Assembly: GCA_005877205.1 (NCBI GenBank)
Contig: VBPL01000011.1
Location: forward strand, 1-42,571
Reading direction: 5' to 3'
Length of the DNA stretch: 42,571 nt
DNA from: Nitrososphaerota archaeon
GTDB lineage: Archaea; Thermoproteota; Nitrososphaeria; Nitrososphaerales; Nitrosopumilaceae
This document shows positions 15,940 through 23,697 of this stretch, piece by piece. Numbering within the stretch: position 1 is the first letter of the stretch; the number at the start of each line of letters is the position of its first letter. The notes under the pieces were generated by a model. The model worked only from the letters and a program-made list of their open reading frames with translations. It was not told the origin of the DNA and ran no database searches. The translations under genes were made by a program, and so were the position numbers.

Positions 15940-17970
15940 GTGGAAGCAAATAAATTAATCAAAGAGACAAGCCCGTATCTTCTGCAACATGCCTACAACC
16001 CGGTAAAATGGTATCCGTGGGGAGATGAGGCACTTGTGAGAGCAAAAGAAGAAAACAAACCGATCTTTTTGAGTGTGGGTTATAGCGCATGTCACTGGTG
16101 TCATGTTATGGCACATGAGTCCTTTGAAAATGAAGAGATTGCCCAAGTCATGAATGAAAACTTCATAAACATAAAACTAGACAGGGAGGAAAGACCAGAT
16201 ATTGATGATATTTATCAGAAAGTCTGTCAGCTCACAACGGGAAGCGGCGGCTGGCCTCTTAGTGTATTCCTAACTCCTGACCAAAGACCGTTCTATGTTG
16301 GAACTTACTTTCCACCACTAGATAGTTACGGGCGACCAGGATTTGGAAGTATAGTAAGGCAGCTTTCTCAAGCTTGGAAGGAAAAACCTCATGATGTAGA
16401 ATCCGCCGCAGAAAATTTTCTTAACACACTCAAAAAGACAGAGTCAATATCGCTTCCATCAAAACTTGATAAATCAATACTTGATGAAGCAGCAGTTAAC
16501 TTGCTTTCTCTTGGTGATCCTACTAATGGTGGATTTGGTCATGCTCCTAAATTTCCTAATGCTGCAAATCTTTCTTTTATGCTCCGGTATTCAAAAGTGT
16601 CTGGCATCTCAAAGTTTCAAGAATTTGTACTCAAAACTCTGACAAAGATGGTAAATGGTGGTATATATGATCAGATTGGTGGTGGATTTCATAGGTATTC
16701 TACGGATTCCAGATGGCTGGTTCCACACTTTGAGAAAATGCTTTATGATAACGCCCTATTGCCTCTTGTGTATGCAGAAGCGTATCAGCTGACAAGAGAT
16801 GGGAGATTCTTGAACGTAATAAAAGAGACATTGGGATACGTCCTAAAAGAGATGACTTCGCCAGAAGGAGCGTTTTATTCTGCACAAGATGCTGATTCTG
16901 AAGGAGAAGAAGGGAAATACTATGTCTGGAAAAAGAAGGAAGTTCAAGAAATACTGGGTGCTGACTCTGATGTGTTTTGTCTTTATTACGATATAGCAGA
17001 AGGCGGGAACTTTGAAGGACACACCATCTTAAACAATAACATAAATCTGTCAACGGTAGCATTTAATTTTGGGAAAAAGGAATCTGAAGTTAACGATATC
17101 ATAAAACGTTGTAAAGAAAAACTCATTGTGGCTCGTACCAAAAGAGTGCCTCCGGGAAGAGACGAGAAGATTCTTGTGAGCTGGAACGCCTTAATGATAT
17201 CTGCGTTTTTGAAAGGATACCGGGTAACAGAAGAAACCAATTTCTTGAGGGCTGCAGAAAATTGCATAAAATTCATCGAGCAAAAAATGACAAAAGAGGG
17301 TGAGCTACTACACACGTATAAAGATGGTCAGGCTAAACTACGAGCATACCTTGATGATTATGCCTATTTTGTGAATGCGTTACTGGATTATTTTGAGATA
17401 GACCCCTCGAAGAAATACTTGAACATTGCAATCCATCACGCAAATTATTTGCTGGAGCATTTCTGGGACGAAAATGAAAAAAGCTTCTTTTTCACAGGAG
17501 ATAATCATGAGAAGCTGATAGTGCGAACAAAAAACATTTTTGACCTATCGCTACCATCTGGAAATTCAGTTGCAACAGGAGCACTACTAAGGCTTTATCA
17601 TATAACTCAAGAAAAAAAGTATCTAGATATAGCACTGAAAGTGATGGAGTCTCTATCAACTATGGCTGCAGAAAATCCATTTGGCTTTGGGCAACTTCTG
17701 AATGTCATTTACATGTATTTACAAAAACCAATTGAAATCACAATAATGAATCAAGATGATTCAGAAATTTGTCGCTATCTTGCAAGAAAGTTCTTACCAG
17801 AATCAATACTTGTCAGCATTTCAAAAAAAGAGCGATTGGATGACTTGAAACAACTGCCATTTTTTGCCGGAAAAGATTATGACAGTACCAAAACCAAGAT
17901 ATACATTTGTAAAGACTTTACCTGCTCGTTGCCTCTAGAGACTGTTCAAGAGATAGAGAAGCTTCTCTAG
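15940..17970 (+). CDS. Thioredoxin-fold/DUF255 protein, YyaL (SSP411) family
   Basis: This 676-residue protein has an N-terminal DUF255 thioredoxin-like domain starting [21 protein letters not shown], with the CHWCH motif at residues 51-55 followed by VMAHESF. The block [23 protein letters not shown] comes next. The rest resembles an (alpha/alpha)6 barrel of the N-acylglucosamine 2-epimerase/glycosidase type, with [17 protein letters not shown] and [12 protein letters not shown]. Length and motifs match the YyaL/spermatogenesis-associated protein 20 family. The molecular function of this family is not settled; a redox or sugar-related role has been suggested from the fold. The start is GTG 15940. 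The 3' end overlaps the convergent gene by 4 bases. Confidence 0.93.
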   Translation: MEANKLIKETSPYLLQHAYNPVKWYPWGDEALVRAKEENKPIFLSVGYSACHWCHVMAHESFENEEIAQVMNENFINIKLDREERPDIDDIYQKVCQLTTGSGGWPLSVFLTPDQRPFYVGTYFPPLDSYGRPGFGSIVRQLSQAWKEKPHDVESAAENFLNTLKKTESISLPSKLDKSILDEAAVNLLSLGDPTNGGFGHAPKFPNAANLSFMLRYSKVSGISKFQEFVLKTLTKMVNGGIYDQIGGGFHRYSTDSRWLVPHFEKMLYDNALLPLVYAEAYQLTRDGRFLNVIKETLGYVLKEMTSPEGAFYSAQDADSEGEEGKYYVWKKKEVQEILGADSDVFCLYYDIAEGGNFEGHTILNNNINLSTVAFNFGKKESEVNDIIKRCKEKLIVARTKRVPPGRDEKILVSWNALMISAFLKGYRVTEETNFLRAAENCIKFIEQKMTKEGELLHTYKDGQAKLRAYLDDYAYFVNALLDYFEIDPSKKYLNIAIHHANYLLEHFWDENEKSFFFTGDNHEKLIVRTKNIFDLSLPSGNSVATGALLRLYHITQEKKYLDIALKVMESLSTMAAENPFGFGQLLNVIYMYLQKPIEITIMNQDDSEICRYLARKFLPESILVSISKKERLDDLKQLPFFAGKDYDSTKTKIYICKDFTCSLPLETVQEIEKLL

Positions 17971-18290
17971 ATCTTTTTTATGTTGATTTCTAACTTCTGC
18001 CCAACGCTAGGACTGCCCATTCTTTGATATTTGCGCTTTGGCATAGTTATTGTAATTGAAGTCTGCGCGTAGCTCTTTATCGCAATTGTGGGCTGGGCTT
18101 GCAGTATTGCTTCCATGAATGGTGCAATCTGGTCCCTTAATTCAGGATCTAGTTTTTTATTTATGGCATCTAGCATTAACTGCTTTTGTGAAACAGGTTC
18201 GGTTTGCACATCTTCTGCAAGTGATAGCTGCACTGTTTGACCATTGTCAATTAACTGTAGAATCTGGTATTGCGTGACCTCAGACATCAT
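17967..18290 (-). CDS. Conserved-looking small protein, unknown
   Basis: This 107-residue protein has no cysteines or membrane helices. It carries an N-terminal helix-strand segment ([18 protein letters not shown]), a central helical stretch ([19 protein letters not shown]) and a basic beta tail ([18 protein letters not shown]). Start ATG 18290 or ATG 18287; an AGATAAATCT box at about 18309-18320 fits either. It is convergent with the YyaL-family gene. I do not recognise the family. Confidence 0.65.
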   Translation of the reverse strand: MMSEVTQYQILQLIDNGQTVQLSLAEDVQTEPVSQKQLMLDAINKKLDPELRDQIAPFMEAILQAQPTIAIKSYAQTSITITMPKRKYQRMGSPSVGQKLEINIKKI

Positions 18291-18492
18291 GTATCGTTTA
18301 AAGATATTGAGATTTATCTGTATGCAATAAATTAATCAAAACTGTCGGAAAGTTTAGGGATGAGAACAATAGGTCTGGTTTACTCGACTTGGTGCTAAAA
18401 AACCCCACGGTTTCTAGATAAGGTTATTGTTGTGATAAGATAACGGCAGTATTTTTTTATAACAAACAGCGGATTTCATTTTACGCTTTAAT

Positions 18493-18774
18493 TCAAGCTT
18501 TTGCATCTAATATGCTGCGCTCTATCTGTGCTGCTCTGAGCTTGATTATTTGTGTGAACTCTTGAGTATCTTCAAGTGTTGGCTTTTGCTTTTGATTTAC
18601 ATACGCTTGCAAAAATCCAGAATAAACACAGCCTACTATTATTCCAAAAGTAGATGCAGTAACATCGCCTGTCTCGTCAGAGTAATTTTTAGCTAATTGC
18701 TTGTATGCTGAAGCCTCGCTGATGTAGTAATCAATCAAACTATCAATAAATGCCCTAGTTGTAGTAGGAATCAC
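18493..18774 (-). CDS. Small helical protein, unknown
   Basis: This 93-residue, probably all-helical protein has an acidic and aromatic N-terminal half (FIDSLIDYYISEASAYKQLAKNY), a mildly hydrophobic centre (STFGIIVGCVYSGFLQAYV) and a charged tail. The centre may be a buried helix rather than a membrane span. The start is GTG 18774, supported by a GTTATAAAC box around 18795-18803. About 200 noncoding bases separate it from the next gene on the same strand. The family is not recognised. Confidence 0.6.
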   Translation of the reverse strand: MIPTTTRAFIDSLIDYYISEASAYKQLAKNYSDETGDVTASTFGIIVGCVYSGFLQAYVNQKQKPTLEDTQEFTQIIKLRAAQIERSILDAKA

Positions 18775-18927
18775 GAATTACATTTGATTCCAATTGTTTA
18801 TAACGTTTGATTTTAGATTCGTTCTAGTCGATTTTATGAAGACGCTACATAAAATATGCTGTTATTAGAGAAATTGCAAATATATTTTGACCTCTTGTCT
18901 TTTGAAGAATTGCTGTTAAGAGTTGCC

Positions 18928-19065
18928 ATGCCAATTGAAATTAATCGCGTCAACAGAGAATGTCCTCAGTGTAAGAATTCTACCATATTTAATACGGGGA
19001 AGGGCTATTTCTGTGGTAAGTGTCTTAGTACACTTGAGATAAGCCAGTCAGCTGCAAAACTCTAG
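18928..19065 (+). CDS. Small zinc-ribbon protein
   Basis: This 45-residue protein has CPQC at residues 12-15 and CGKC at 29-32, a four-cysteine zinc ribbon with a 13-residue spacing. I chose ATG 18928 (MPIEINR) because it gives a compact ribbon and an AAATATATTTT box lies about 40 bases upstream. ATG 18856 in the same frame would add a 24-residue leucine-rich extension. The next gene begins 10 bases downstream on the same strand, so the two are probably co-transcribed. The target is unknown. Confidence 0.6.
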   Translation: MPIEINRVNRECPQCKNSTIFNTGKGYFCGKCLSTLEISQSAAKL

Positions 19066-19075
19066 GTATAAAATA

Positions 19076-19531
19076 ATGTGGAGACTAGAACGAGAAGGAT
19101 ACTATTTCAAAATTTACGACGAGAGTAAGAATATCGTAGGTTACTTTGCGCCAGAATACGGAGAAATCTATCCAGAGGACAAGGCTAATGAAGTCATTGA
19201 GGAAATGCACAAAACACATCAGAAAATCAAAGGTGGATACATGATGCTTCCTCTTGTAAAGTTTGGAATATTTGAAGAAGGAAAAGAGATGAACTTGGAT
19301 TACCTATTAAAGAAGATAGAAGACGTAAACAACAGAATTTCGTTGTGGCAAAGTCTCCTTTCTAATGAAGGAGTACGACAATACAAAATTACCATATCAC
19401 ATACGGATCATGATATGCTAAGTATTACACTGGAGCTTATTTTTGCGTCACCGGTCGCACTTGAGAAATCTCAATTACAAAATGAACTAGACAAAATTTT
19501 AGATTCGATTCATCAACGAGGCTTACTGTAG
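19076..19531 (+). CDS. Unknown protein, possible operon partner of the zinc ribbon
   Basis: This 151-residue soluble protein begins MWRLEREGYYFKIYDESKNI, followed by GYFAPEYGEIYPEDKANEVIEEMHK. It has a central coiled-coil-like region (MNLDYLLKKIEDVNNRISLWQSLL) and a beta-strand-rich C-terminus. There are no cysteines and no membrane helix. It follows the zinc-ribbon gene by 10 bases. Its 3' end overlaps the convergent membrane-anchored gene by 9 bases. The family is not recognised. Confidence 0.65.
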   Translation: MWRLEREGYYFKIYDESKNIVGYFAPEYGEIYPEDKANEVIEEMHKTHQKIKGGYMMLPLVKFGIFEEGKEMNLDYLLKKIEDVNNRISLWQSLLSNEGVRQYKITISHTDHDMLSITLELIFASPVALEKSQLQNELDKILDSIHQRGLL

Positions 19532-20032
19532 ACCTTTAGATTTTAGTGTACCATACGACTGAAGAGCGCTCATCTCGTATTGAAACGACTGTTGCAATAA
19601 TTCGTCTGACTTTGCCTTGCTAGAGTTATCGCCTGTCTGAACCCATTCTCTTAGATACTTGTCACTTTCTAATTGTGTTTGAGTTGAGAGCCTAAATAGC
19701 TGCAAAGATGGAGCAAAAAGTTCAGGTGGCTTTAAACTGTCATATCTTGAAAGTATGTTCTGAATTATTCCGATGTGGCTGTCGGCTATCTTGAGCATTT
19801 CATCTTTGGGCAATTGACCCTTTTGATAAAGTGTAATCTGAGAATCAAAATCGCGTGTTTCATTTTTTAGATCTGTTTGAATCTGTGCCAGTTGGTCTCC
19901 AAATCTCTGTCCAGATAATTTTGCCTGATCTAGGTAATAATTGATAAAGATTGTAATGCCAACAATAATTATGGCAATTCCTATTGCCACTTGAAGCCGA
20001 CGTTTTGGATTAACTACTCTCGTCTTTCTCAC
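19523..20032 (-). CDS. Single-helix membrane-anchored protein, unknown
   Basis: This 169-residue protein has a basic N-terminus (RKTRVVNPKRRLQ), one membrane helix (about residues 15-32, VAIGIAIIIVGITIFI) and a helical domain, presumably outside, with long heptad-like stretches (GQRFGDQLAQIQTDLKNETRDF; LFRLSTQTQLESDKYLREWV). The layout resembles small extracytoplasmic four-helix sensor domains, but no signalling domain is attached. The start is GTG 20032. Function is unknown. Confidence 0.65.
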   Translation of the reverse strand: MRKTRVVNPKRRLQVAIGIAIIIVGITIFINYYLDQAKLSGQRFGDQLAQIQTDLKNETRDFDSQITLYQKGQLPKDEMLKIADSHIGIIQNILSRYDSLKPPELFAPSLQLFRLSTQTQLESDKYLREWVQTGDNSSKAKSDELLQQSFQYEMSALQSYGTLKSKGLQ

Positions 20033-20076
20033 GAGCCAATTAGACTATTATCTGAGATAAATCTATTTTTGAAAAA

Positions 20077-20412
20077 TTAGTCTATGTAATTTCCTTCAGG
20101 ATCAGTTTTTAGTTCAATTATTTTTATGCTTCCACTGATGTAAGAGTCATTTCTAACTGTTCTGACCCGTCCTACCTCGAGATGGTAAGGCCAAACATCT
20201 ACAACTACAGTGCCTATTTTCACGTCAGAAGGAGCATCCGTGATAACAATATCTTCCTTTTTGATTCCATGATCTGTGAGTTTCTTTACACAATGATCGA
20301 GTAATGGTTTTGGCAAACCATGATTTATGGCCCAAACTGTACCCACGTATTCAATTTTATCCAATTGATTAACAGTTAGTTCACTTCTATAATTATCATT
20401 CGGGGTTTGCAA
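20077..20412 (-). CDS. Unknown small protein overlapping a RAM-domain gene
   Basis: This 111-residue protein of no recognised family contains VGTVWAINHGLPKP near the N-terminus and a beta-rich C-terminus with VVVDVWPYHLEVGRVRTVRNDSYISGS. The frame opens at TTG 20412, which overlaps the upstream RAM-domain gene by 17 bases; an internal TTG (LDKIEYVG) is an alternative start. The overlap suggests co-transcription with the RAM protein. No signal peptide or metal site is seen. Confidence 0.6.
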   Translation of the reverse strand: MQTPNDNYRSELTVNQLDKIEYVGTVWAINHGLPKPLLDHCVKKLTDHGIKKEDIVITDAPSDVKIGTVVVDVWPYHLEVGRVRTVRNDSYISGSIKIIELKTDPEGNYID

Positions 20413-20632
20413 CTTTCAACGTCATGGTACTGACAACCCTTGATAGATTTCTTATCTTGTGTGATACAGTCTCATCGAAATCCTCTGGACTTTGAGCTTG
20501 AAGCTCTGCTATGACATCGTATGCACCGAAAGTAACATATGCATTTTTTATTTGTGGAATAAGCTTCAGTTCTTCTATGATGTAGTCTTCCGCACCTAGA
20601 TCGCAATTAATAAGTACAAATCCCTTTTCCAC
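20396..20632 (-). CDS. Stand-alone Lrp/AsnC ligand-binding (RAM) domain protein
   Basis: This 78-residue protein corresponds to the C-terminal effector domain of Lrp/AsnC regulators without the DNA-binding helix-turn-helix. It has FVLINCDLGAEDYIIEELKLIP, the glycine turn TFGAYDVIAELQAQSPEDF and the ending NLSRVVSTMTLKV. Such domains form oligomers and bind small molecules, often amino acids. The start is GTG 20632. The next gene on the strand overlaps it by 17 bases. It is paralogous to the RAM protein at 27275-27529. Confidence 0.85.
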   Translation of the reverse strand: MEKGFVLINCDLGAEDYIIEELKLIPQIKNAYVTFGAYDVIAELQAQSPEDFDETVSHKIRNLSRVVSTMTLKVANPE

Positions 20633-20679
20633 ACTTTTTCCAATTATGCAACTTACTTAACTTTGTCTATTTTTTGAAA

Positions 20680-20754
20680 AGCCAATGGGGGGATTTGGAC
20701 CCCCGACCTTCTGCTTACAAGGCAGATGCTCTAGCCAGGCTGAGCTACATTGGC
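20680..20754 (-). tRNA. tRNA-Thr (anticodon TGT)
   Basis: On the minus strand the acceptor arm GCCAATG pairs with CATTGGC. The D arm is GCTC/GAGC, and the anticodon stem TCTGC/GCAGA encloses loop CTTGTAA with anticodon TGT. The T arm is GGGGG/CCCCC around TCCAAAT. A T discriminator follows and no CCA is encoded. No intron is seen in the anticodon loop. A TATA-like TTTTAAACC lies about 30 bases upstream. Confidence 0.97.
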
Positions 20755-20778
20755 ATTAGGTATGAGGTTTACAGGATG

Positions 20779-20788
20779 GTTTAAAATG
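20779..20788 (-). promoter_or_regulatory. TATA-like box for tRNA-Thr
   Basis: The minus strand reads CATTTTAAAC, about 29 bases before the tRNA 5' end, the normal place for an archaeal box A. Confidence 0.5.
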
Positions 20789-20889
20789 TTATTACATTAA
20801 GAATCAACTAAAAGAAAGGACTAATTATTACTACACTCAAAATGAAAAAATGAAGGAGAATCTCAGAAAAATAAAATCAGACAAGGCTC

Positions 20890-21306
20890 TTGTTGTCGCA
20901 CAAGAAATTACTTTTAGGCGAAGTTCTTCTACGAGACGTATCCAAGAAAATACATGTTAAAGATCAGAAAGTATACCATGTAGCATTCAAGCGTGGGGCT
21001 AGAACTAAACTTCATTATCATGAAGAAGGGCAGCTTCTTTTTGTAACCGAAGGAAAGGGAATACTTGTTTTTTGCAAAAGATCTTCTAATGAATATGGCA
21101 GTGTCAAGATAAGAGCAAGTTCCAAGTCCAGACTCAAAACTGGTGACATGGTCTACATTCCAAAATATACACTTCATTGGCATGGAGCCCTTAAGGGAAG
21201 TAATTTCTCGCATATTGCTTTTATTGCATTTACAAAGAAAGGGAAAGAAGCGGACACAGTCTGGTATGAATCTGATTTTGTGTCCTACGCTGCCAAAAAA
21301 GTGTAA
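20890..21306 (+). CDS. Cupin-domain protein
   Basis: This 138-residue cupin has motif 1 GARTKLHYHEEGQLLFVTEGKG, with His42 and His44 as likely metal ligands. Motif 2 is GDMVYIPKYTLHWHG, with His96 or His98. The usual Glu of motif 1 is displaced (EEGQ). The frame opens only at TTG 20890 or TTG 20893, because an in-frame stop lies just upstream. A nearby ATG at 20850 is in another frame, so either the start is TTG or there is a frameshift. Metal and substrate are unknown; small single-domain cupins include oxygenases, isomerases and binding proteins. Confidence 0.8.
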   Translation: MLSHKKLLLGEVLLRDVSKKIHVKDQKVYHVAFKRGARTKLHYHEEGQLLFVTEGKGILVFCKRSSNEYGSVKIRASSKSRLKTGDMVYIPKYTLHWHGALKGSNFSHIAFIAFTKKGKEADTVWYESDFVSYAAKKV

Positions 21307-21338
21307 TATGAAAACATAAACTTAGTTTTGTCTCGAAG

Positions 21339-22187
21339 TTATGCTGTATTTGATGCAGACGCAAGTAAAACTGTCCACGGGAATGTAATACTTTCACTCT
21401 TGATGTATTTCGAGGCATTCCGCTGTGATTCACTTTTTATTGCTGAGATCATATCTGAGTCTTGACTTTCAATTTTCGATCTAATCGAATTGGCAGTTAA
21501 ACACATGTAGTCTTGCCAGTATTCTTCAAACGTTCCTGCGTTATAACTAAAATTGTATTTTCTTATTGAAATATCGGAGAACCCTGCATCTGATAATTCA
21601 TCTTGCAGATCATTTGGGTTGCCAAATCTGTGAACAGTTGGTGTTCCTTCAGATCTTATATTAGGAATGTGAACTATGATGGGATCCATTATGGTGCTAA
21701 AATAGGGGACTTCGTGTGATAAACCATGTACTGCAAGAACCAGTTTTCCATTTTTTTGCATAATTTGTTTGATTGAGCTTAGAACGTTTTTTACATTAGG
21801 AAAGAACATGAGCCCATACTGACAAAGTATTTTATCAAACTTAAAATTGAAACCAATATTTTCGGCGTCGATCTCTAAAAATGAGGCATTAGACGATTGT
21901 ATTGATTTTTTTGCAATTGTAAGAGCGGTTCTAGATAAATCGACACCAACTACGAGCCCATCTTTGCCTAGATATCGCGATACCTCTTTTGAAACAACAC
22001 CCGTTCCACATGCAAGATCTAGTACGCTATCGGTTGGTTTGATATTTGCCTCTCTCACTAATTCCGTTGTGGACTTGAATGGTCCGATTTGTTTTGCGGC
22101 CCAGTTATGATGATAGTCAGCAGCTACAGTATTCCAATTTGTCTTGGTTGTTAACTTGTATTGGGTAGGATCAAACTTTACTGTCAT
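21339..22187 (-). CDS. Class I SAM-dependent methyltransferase
   Basis: The Rossmann-fold motif I VLDLACGTGVVSKEVSRYLG is followed by the acidic strand end GVDLS and by a typical DKILCQYGLMFFPNV motif IV. The N-terminus (NTVAADYHHNW) and the C-terminus resemble the UbiE/COQ5-like Methyltransf_11 group, but the substrate cannot be named. I chose ATG 22187 (MTVKFDPTQ, 282 residues) over GTG 22196, because a shared TATA-like element at 22212-22223 then has suitable spacing. The gene is divergent from purS with a very short intergenic region. It is probably a small-molecule methyltransferase. Confidence 0.85.
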   Translation of the reverse strand: MTVKFDPTQYKLTTKTNWNTVAADYHHNWAAKQIGPFKSTTELVREANIKPTDSVLDLACGTGVVSKEVSRYLGKDGLVVGVDLSRTALTIAKKSIQSSNASFLEIDAENIGFNFKFDKILCQYGLMFFPNVKNVLSSIKQIMQKNGKLVLAVHGLSHEVPYFSTIMDPIIVHIPNIRSEGTPTVHRFGNPNDLQDELSDAGFSDISIRKYNFSYNAGTFEEYWQDYMCLTANSIRSKIESQDSDMISAIKSESQRNASKYIKSESITFPWTVLLASASNTA

Positions 22188-22211
22188 AGTTGACACTCGT
22201 CTTTACTCAAG

Positions 22212-22223
22212 GCTTAAATTAAT
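22212..22223. promoter_or_regulatory. Shared TATA-like element between methyltransferase and purS
   Basis: The stretch GCTTAAATTAAT contains the near-symmetric TTAAATTAA. Its centre is about 25 bases before the purS ATG at 22242 and about 30 bases before the methyltransferase ATG at 22187. The same ten-base core CTTAAATTAA lies between the divergent DUF371 and psmA genes. Confidence 0.45.
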
Positions 22224-22241
22224 TGTGTTTAAACGGATTTT

Positions 22242-22502
22242 ATGCCTTCTTTTATGGTTAATGTGATAATTGAGAACAAGCCTGAAATCGTAGACCCTGA
22301 GGGGGACACAATCCTAAACGATCTGATACTAAAAGATAAAAAAAGTTCTGTCAAGAAGGTGCGTTCAGCTAAAATGTTAAGGTTTGAAATTGAGGCAAAA
22401 AACAAGGAATCTGCTGAAAAGGCAGTACGTGATTTATGTAATGAATTTAGAATATACAATCCGCTAGTAAGTACGGTGTCTGTTGAAATCTTTGACAACT
22501 AA
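22242..22502 (+). CDS. purS: Phosphoribosylformylglycinamidine synthase, PurS subunit
   Basis: PurS is the small subunit that bridges PurQ and PurL in the FGAM synthase complex, the fourth step of purine synthesis. The 86-residue length is typical. The signature is VIIENKPEIVDPEGDTIL at the N-terminus, then VKKVRSAKMLRFEIEAKNKESAEKAVRDLC and a C-terminal strand STVSVEIF. It starts at ATG 22242, leaderless by the TATA position. It is separated from purQ by a CBS-pair gene on the opposite strand, whose end it overlaps by 4 bases, so purS probably has its own transcript. Confidence 0.92.
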   Translation: MPSFMVNVIIENKPEIVDPEGDTILNDLILKDKKSSVKKVRSAKMLRFEIEAKNKESAEKAVRDLCNEFRIYNPLVSTVSVEIFDN

Positions 22503-22939
22503 CTCTTTTTTACTACTTTGCGATTCAAAGCCGTAACATCGTCGACTGCTCCTTCTATGAGTAGCTTGCTGCGAAGGTATTTTGCAAGATCAGTCTCGGT
22601 TATAATTCCAACCAGCTTTCCATTATCAAGGACAAGAAGTCTTCGTATTTTCTTGTTTAGCATCTTCTGTACGGCATCTTCTATTGGAGTCATTGGTTCT
22701 ACCCACCTGAAGTTGGCTGACATTATCTCAGAGAGCATCACCTCGGAACTTTTCCTATCGGTGGTTGAAACCTTGCGTGCAAGATCTCGCTCAGTTACAA
22801 GGCCAATAGGGTTGCCATCTTTTACAACCACGAGAGAGCTTATCCCTCTTTCGGATAACAACGATGCTACTTCCTTTGCAGTCTTGTCGTGTTCTATTGT
22901 GACAACATTACGAACCATGATGTCACGAACTAGACCCAT
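22499..22939 (-). CDS. CBS-pair domain protein
   Basis: Two CBS domains cover almost the whole 146-residue protein: the first with VRDIMVRNVVTIEHDKTAKEV and GLVTERDLAR, the second with EIMSANFRWVEPMTPIEDAV and GIITETDLAKYL. CBS pairs bind adenine nucleotides or SAM and regulate partner proteins. No catalytic domain is attached. I chose ATG 22939 (MGLVRDIM) over the upstream TTG 22951. The position between purS and purQ on the opposite strand is suggestive of adenylate sensing, but that link is inference only. It is convergent with purS (4-base overlap) and divergent from purQ. Confidence 0.9.
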   Translation of the reverse strand: MGLVRDIMVRNVVTIEHDKTAKEVASLLSERGISSLVVVKDGNPIGLVTERDLARKVSTTDRKSSEVMLSEIMSANFRWVEPMTPIEDAVQKMLNKKIRRLLVLDNGKLVGIITETDLAKYLRSKLLIEGAVDDVTALNRKVVKKS

Positions 22940-23007
22940 AGCTAGTAGCAAAGAGTATTAGAATAAAAATGATTTCTTTCGATTCAATTTAATACGGCCT
23001 GAGAGTA

Positions 23008-23697
23008 ATGAAAATTGTGAAAGTTGCCATAATTGTTTTTCCTGGAAGTAATTGTGATCGCGATATGAACCATGTTCTTTCTGATGTCTTTAAACTAGAT
23101 TCTCAGCTTGTATGGCATACAGATCCATTGCCCAATAATGTAGACGCAATCGTGCTTCCTGGTGGATTCTCTTACGGTGATAGATTAAGAGCCGGTGTAA
23201 TTGCTGCTCACAGTCCTGTGATATGTGAAGTAAAAAAGATGGCAGAAAGAGGAATGCCGATTCTTGGTGTTTGTAATGGGTTTCAGATTCTAGTTGAGGC
23301 GGGTCTTCTTCCAGGCGCCCTTTTAAAAAATACCTCCCTTAGCTATATCTGTAAATGGACGGAAATTATAGTTAAAAACAACAAGACGCCGTTTACGAAC
23401 AAATTCAAGCTCAATCAAAGAATCCCAATTGCGATTGCAAATGGGGAGGGACGTTACTATGCAGACAAAGAGACTTTGAAATCATTAAAGAAAAATAACC
23501 AAATTGTTTTCACTTATGCTGAAGAGATCAATGGCGCTTCTATGAGGATAGCCGGTATCTGTAACAAAGAGGGAAATGTTGTTGGAATGATGCCACATCC
23601 AGAAAGATCTGCTGAACAAATCATCAATCCAACAAATGCAAAACCAGCTTCTTTGATCTTCGAATCATTGCTGAAAACTTTGGGTGTTACAGCATGA
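23008..23697 (+). CDS. purQ: Phosphoribosylformylglycinamidine synthase, PurQ (glutaminase) subunit
   Basis: PurQ supplies ammonia from glutamine to PurL. The class I glutamine amidotransferase triad is visible: Cys89 in GVCNGFQ, His197 and Glu199 in MMPHPERS. The N-terminal block VAIIVFPGSNCDRDM is the family signature. The 229-residue length is normal. A GTG at 23017 would give the classical start MKVAIIVFPGSN and fits a CAATTTAATAC box at about 22985-22995, so the true start may be nine bases downstream. It overlaps purL by 4 bases (ATGA), so the subunits are translationally coupled. Confidence 0.95.
   Translation: MKIVKVAIIVFPGSNCDRDMNHVLSDVFKLDSQLVWHTDPLPNNVDAIVLPGGFSYGDRLRAGVIAAHSPVICEVKKMAERGMPILGVCNGFQILVEAGLLPGALLKNTSLSYICKWTEIIVKNNKTPFTNKFKLNQRIPIAIANGEGRYYADKETLKSLKKNNQIVFTYAEEINGASMRIAGICNKEGNVVGMMPHPERSAEQIINPTNAKPASLIFESLLKTLGVTA

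Noticed and set aside
18291-18492. Hairpin-like AAACC-CCAC-GGTTT in a 200-base gap
   Set aside because: The arms are only five bases, and the T-run that follows is on the wrong strand to terminate the neighbouring minus-strand genes.
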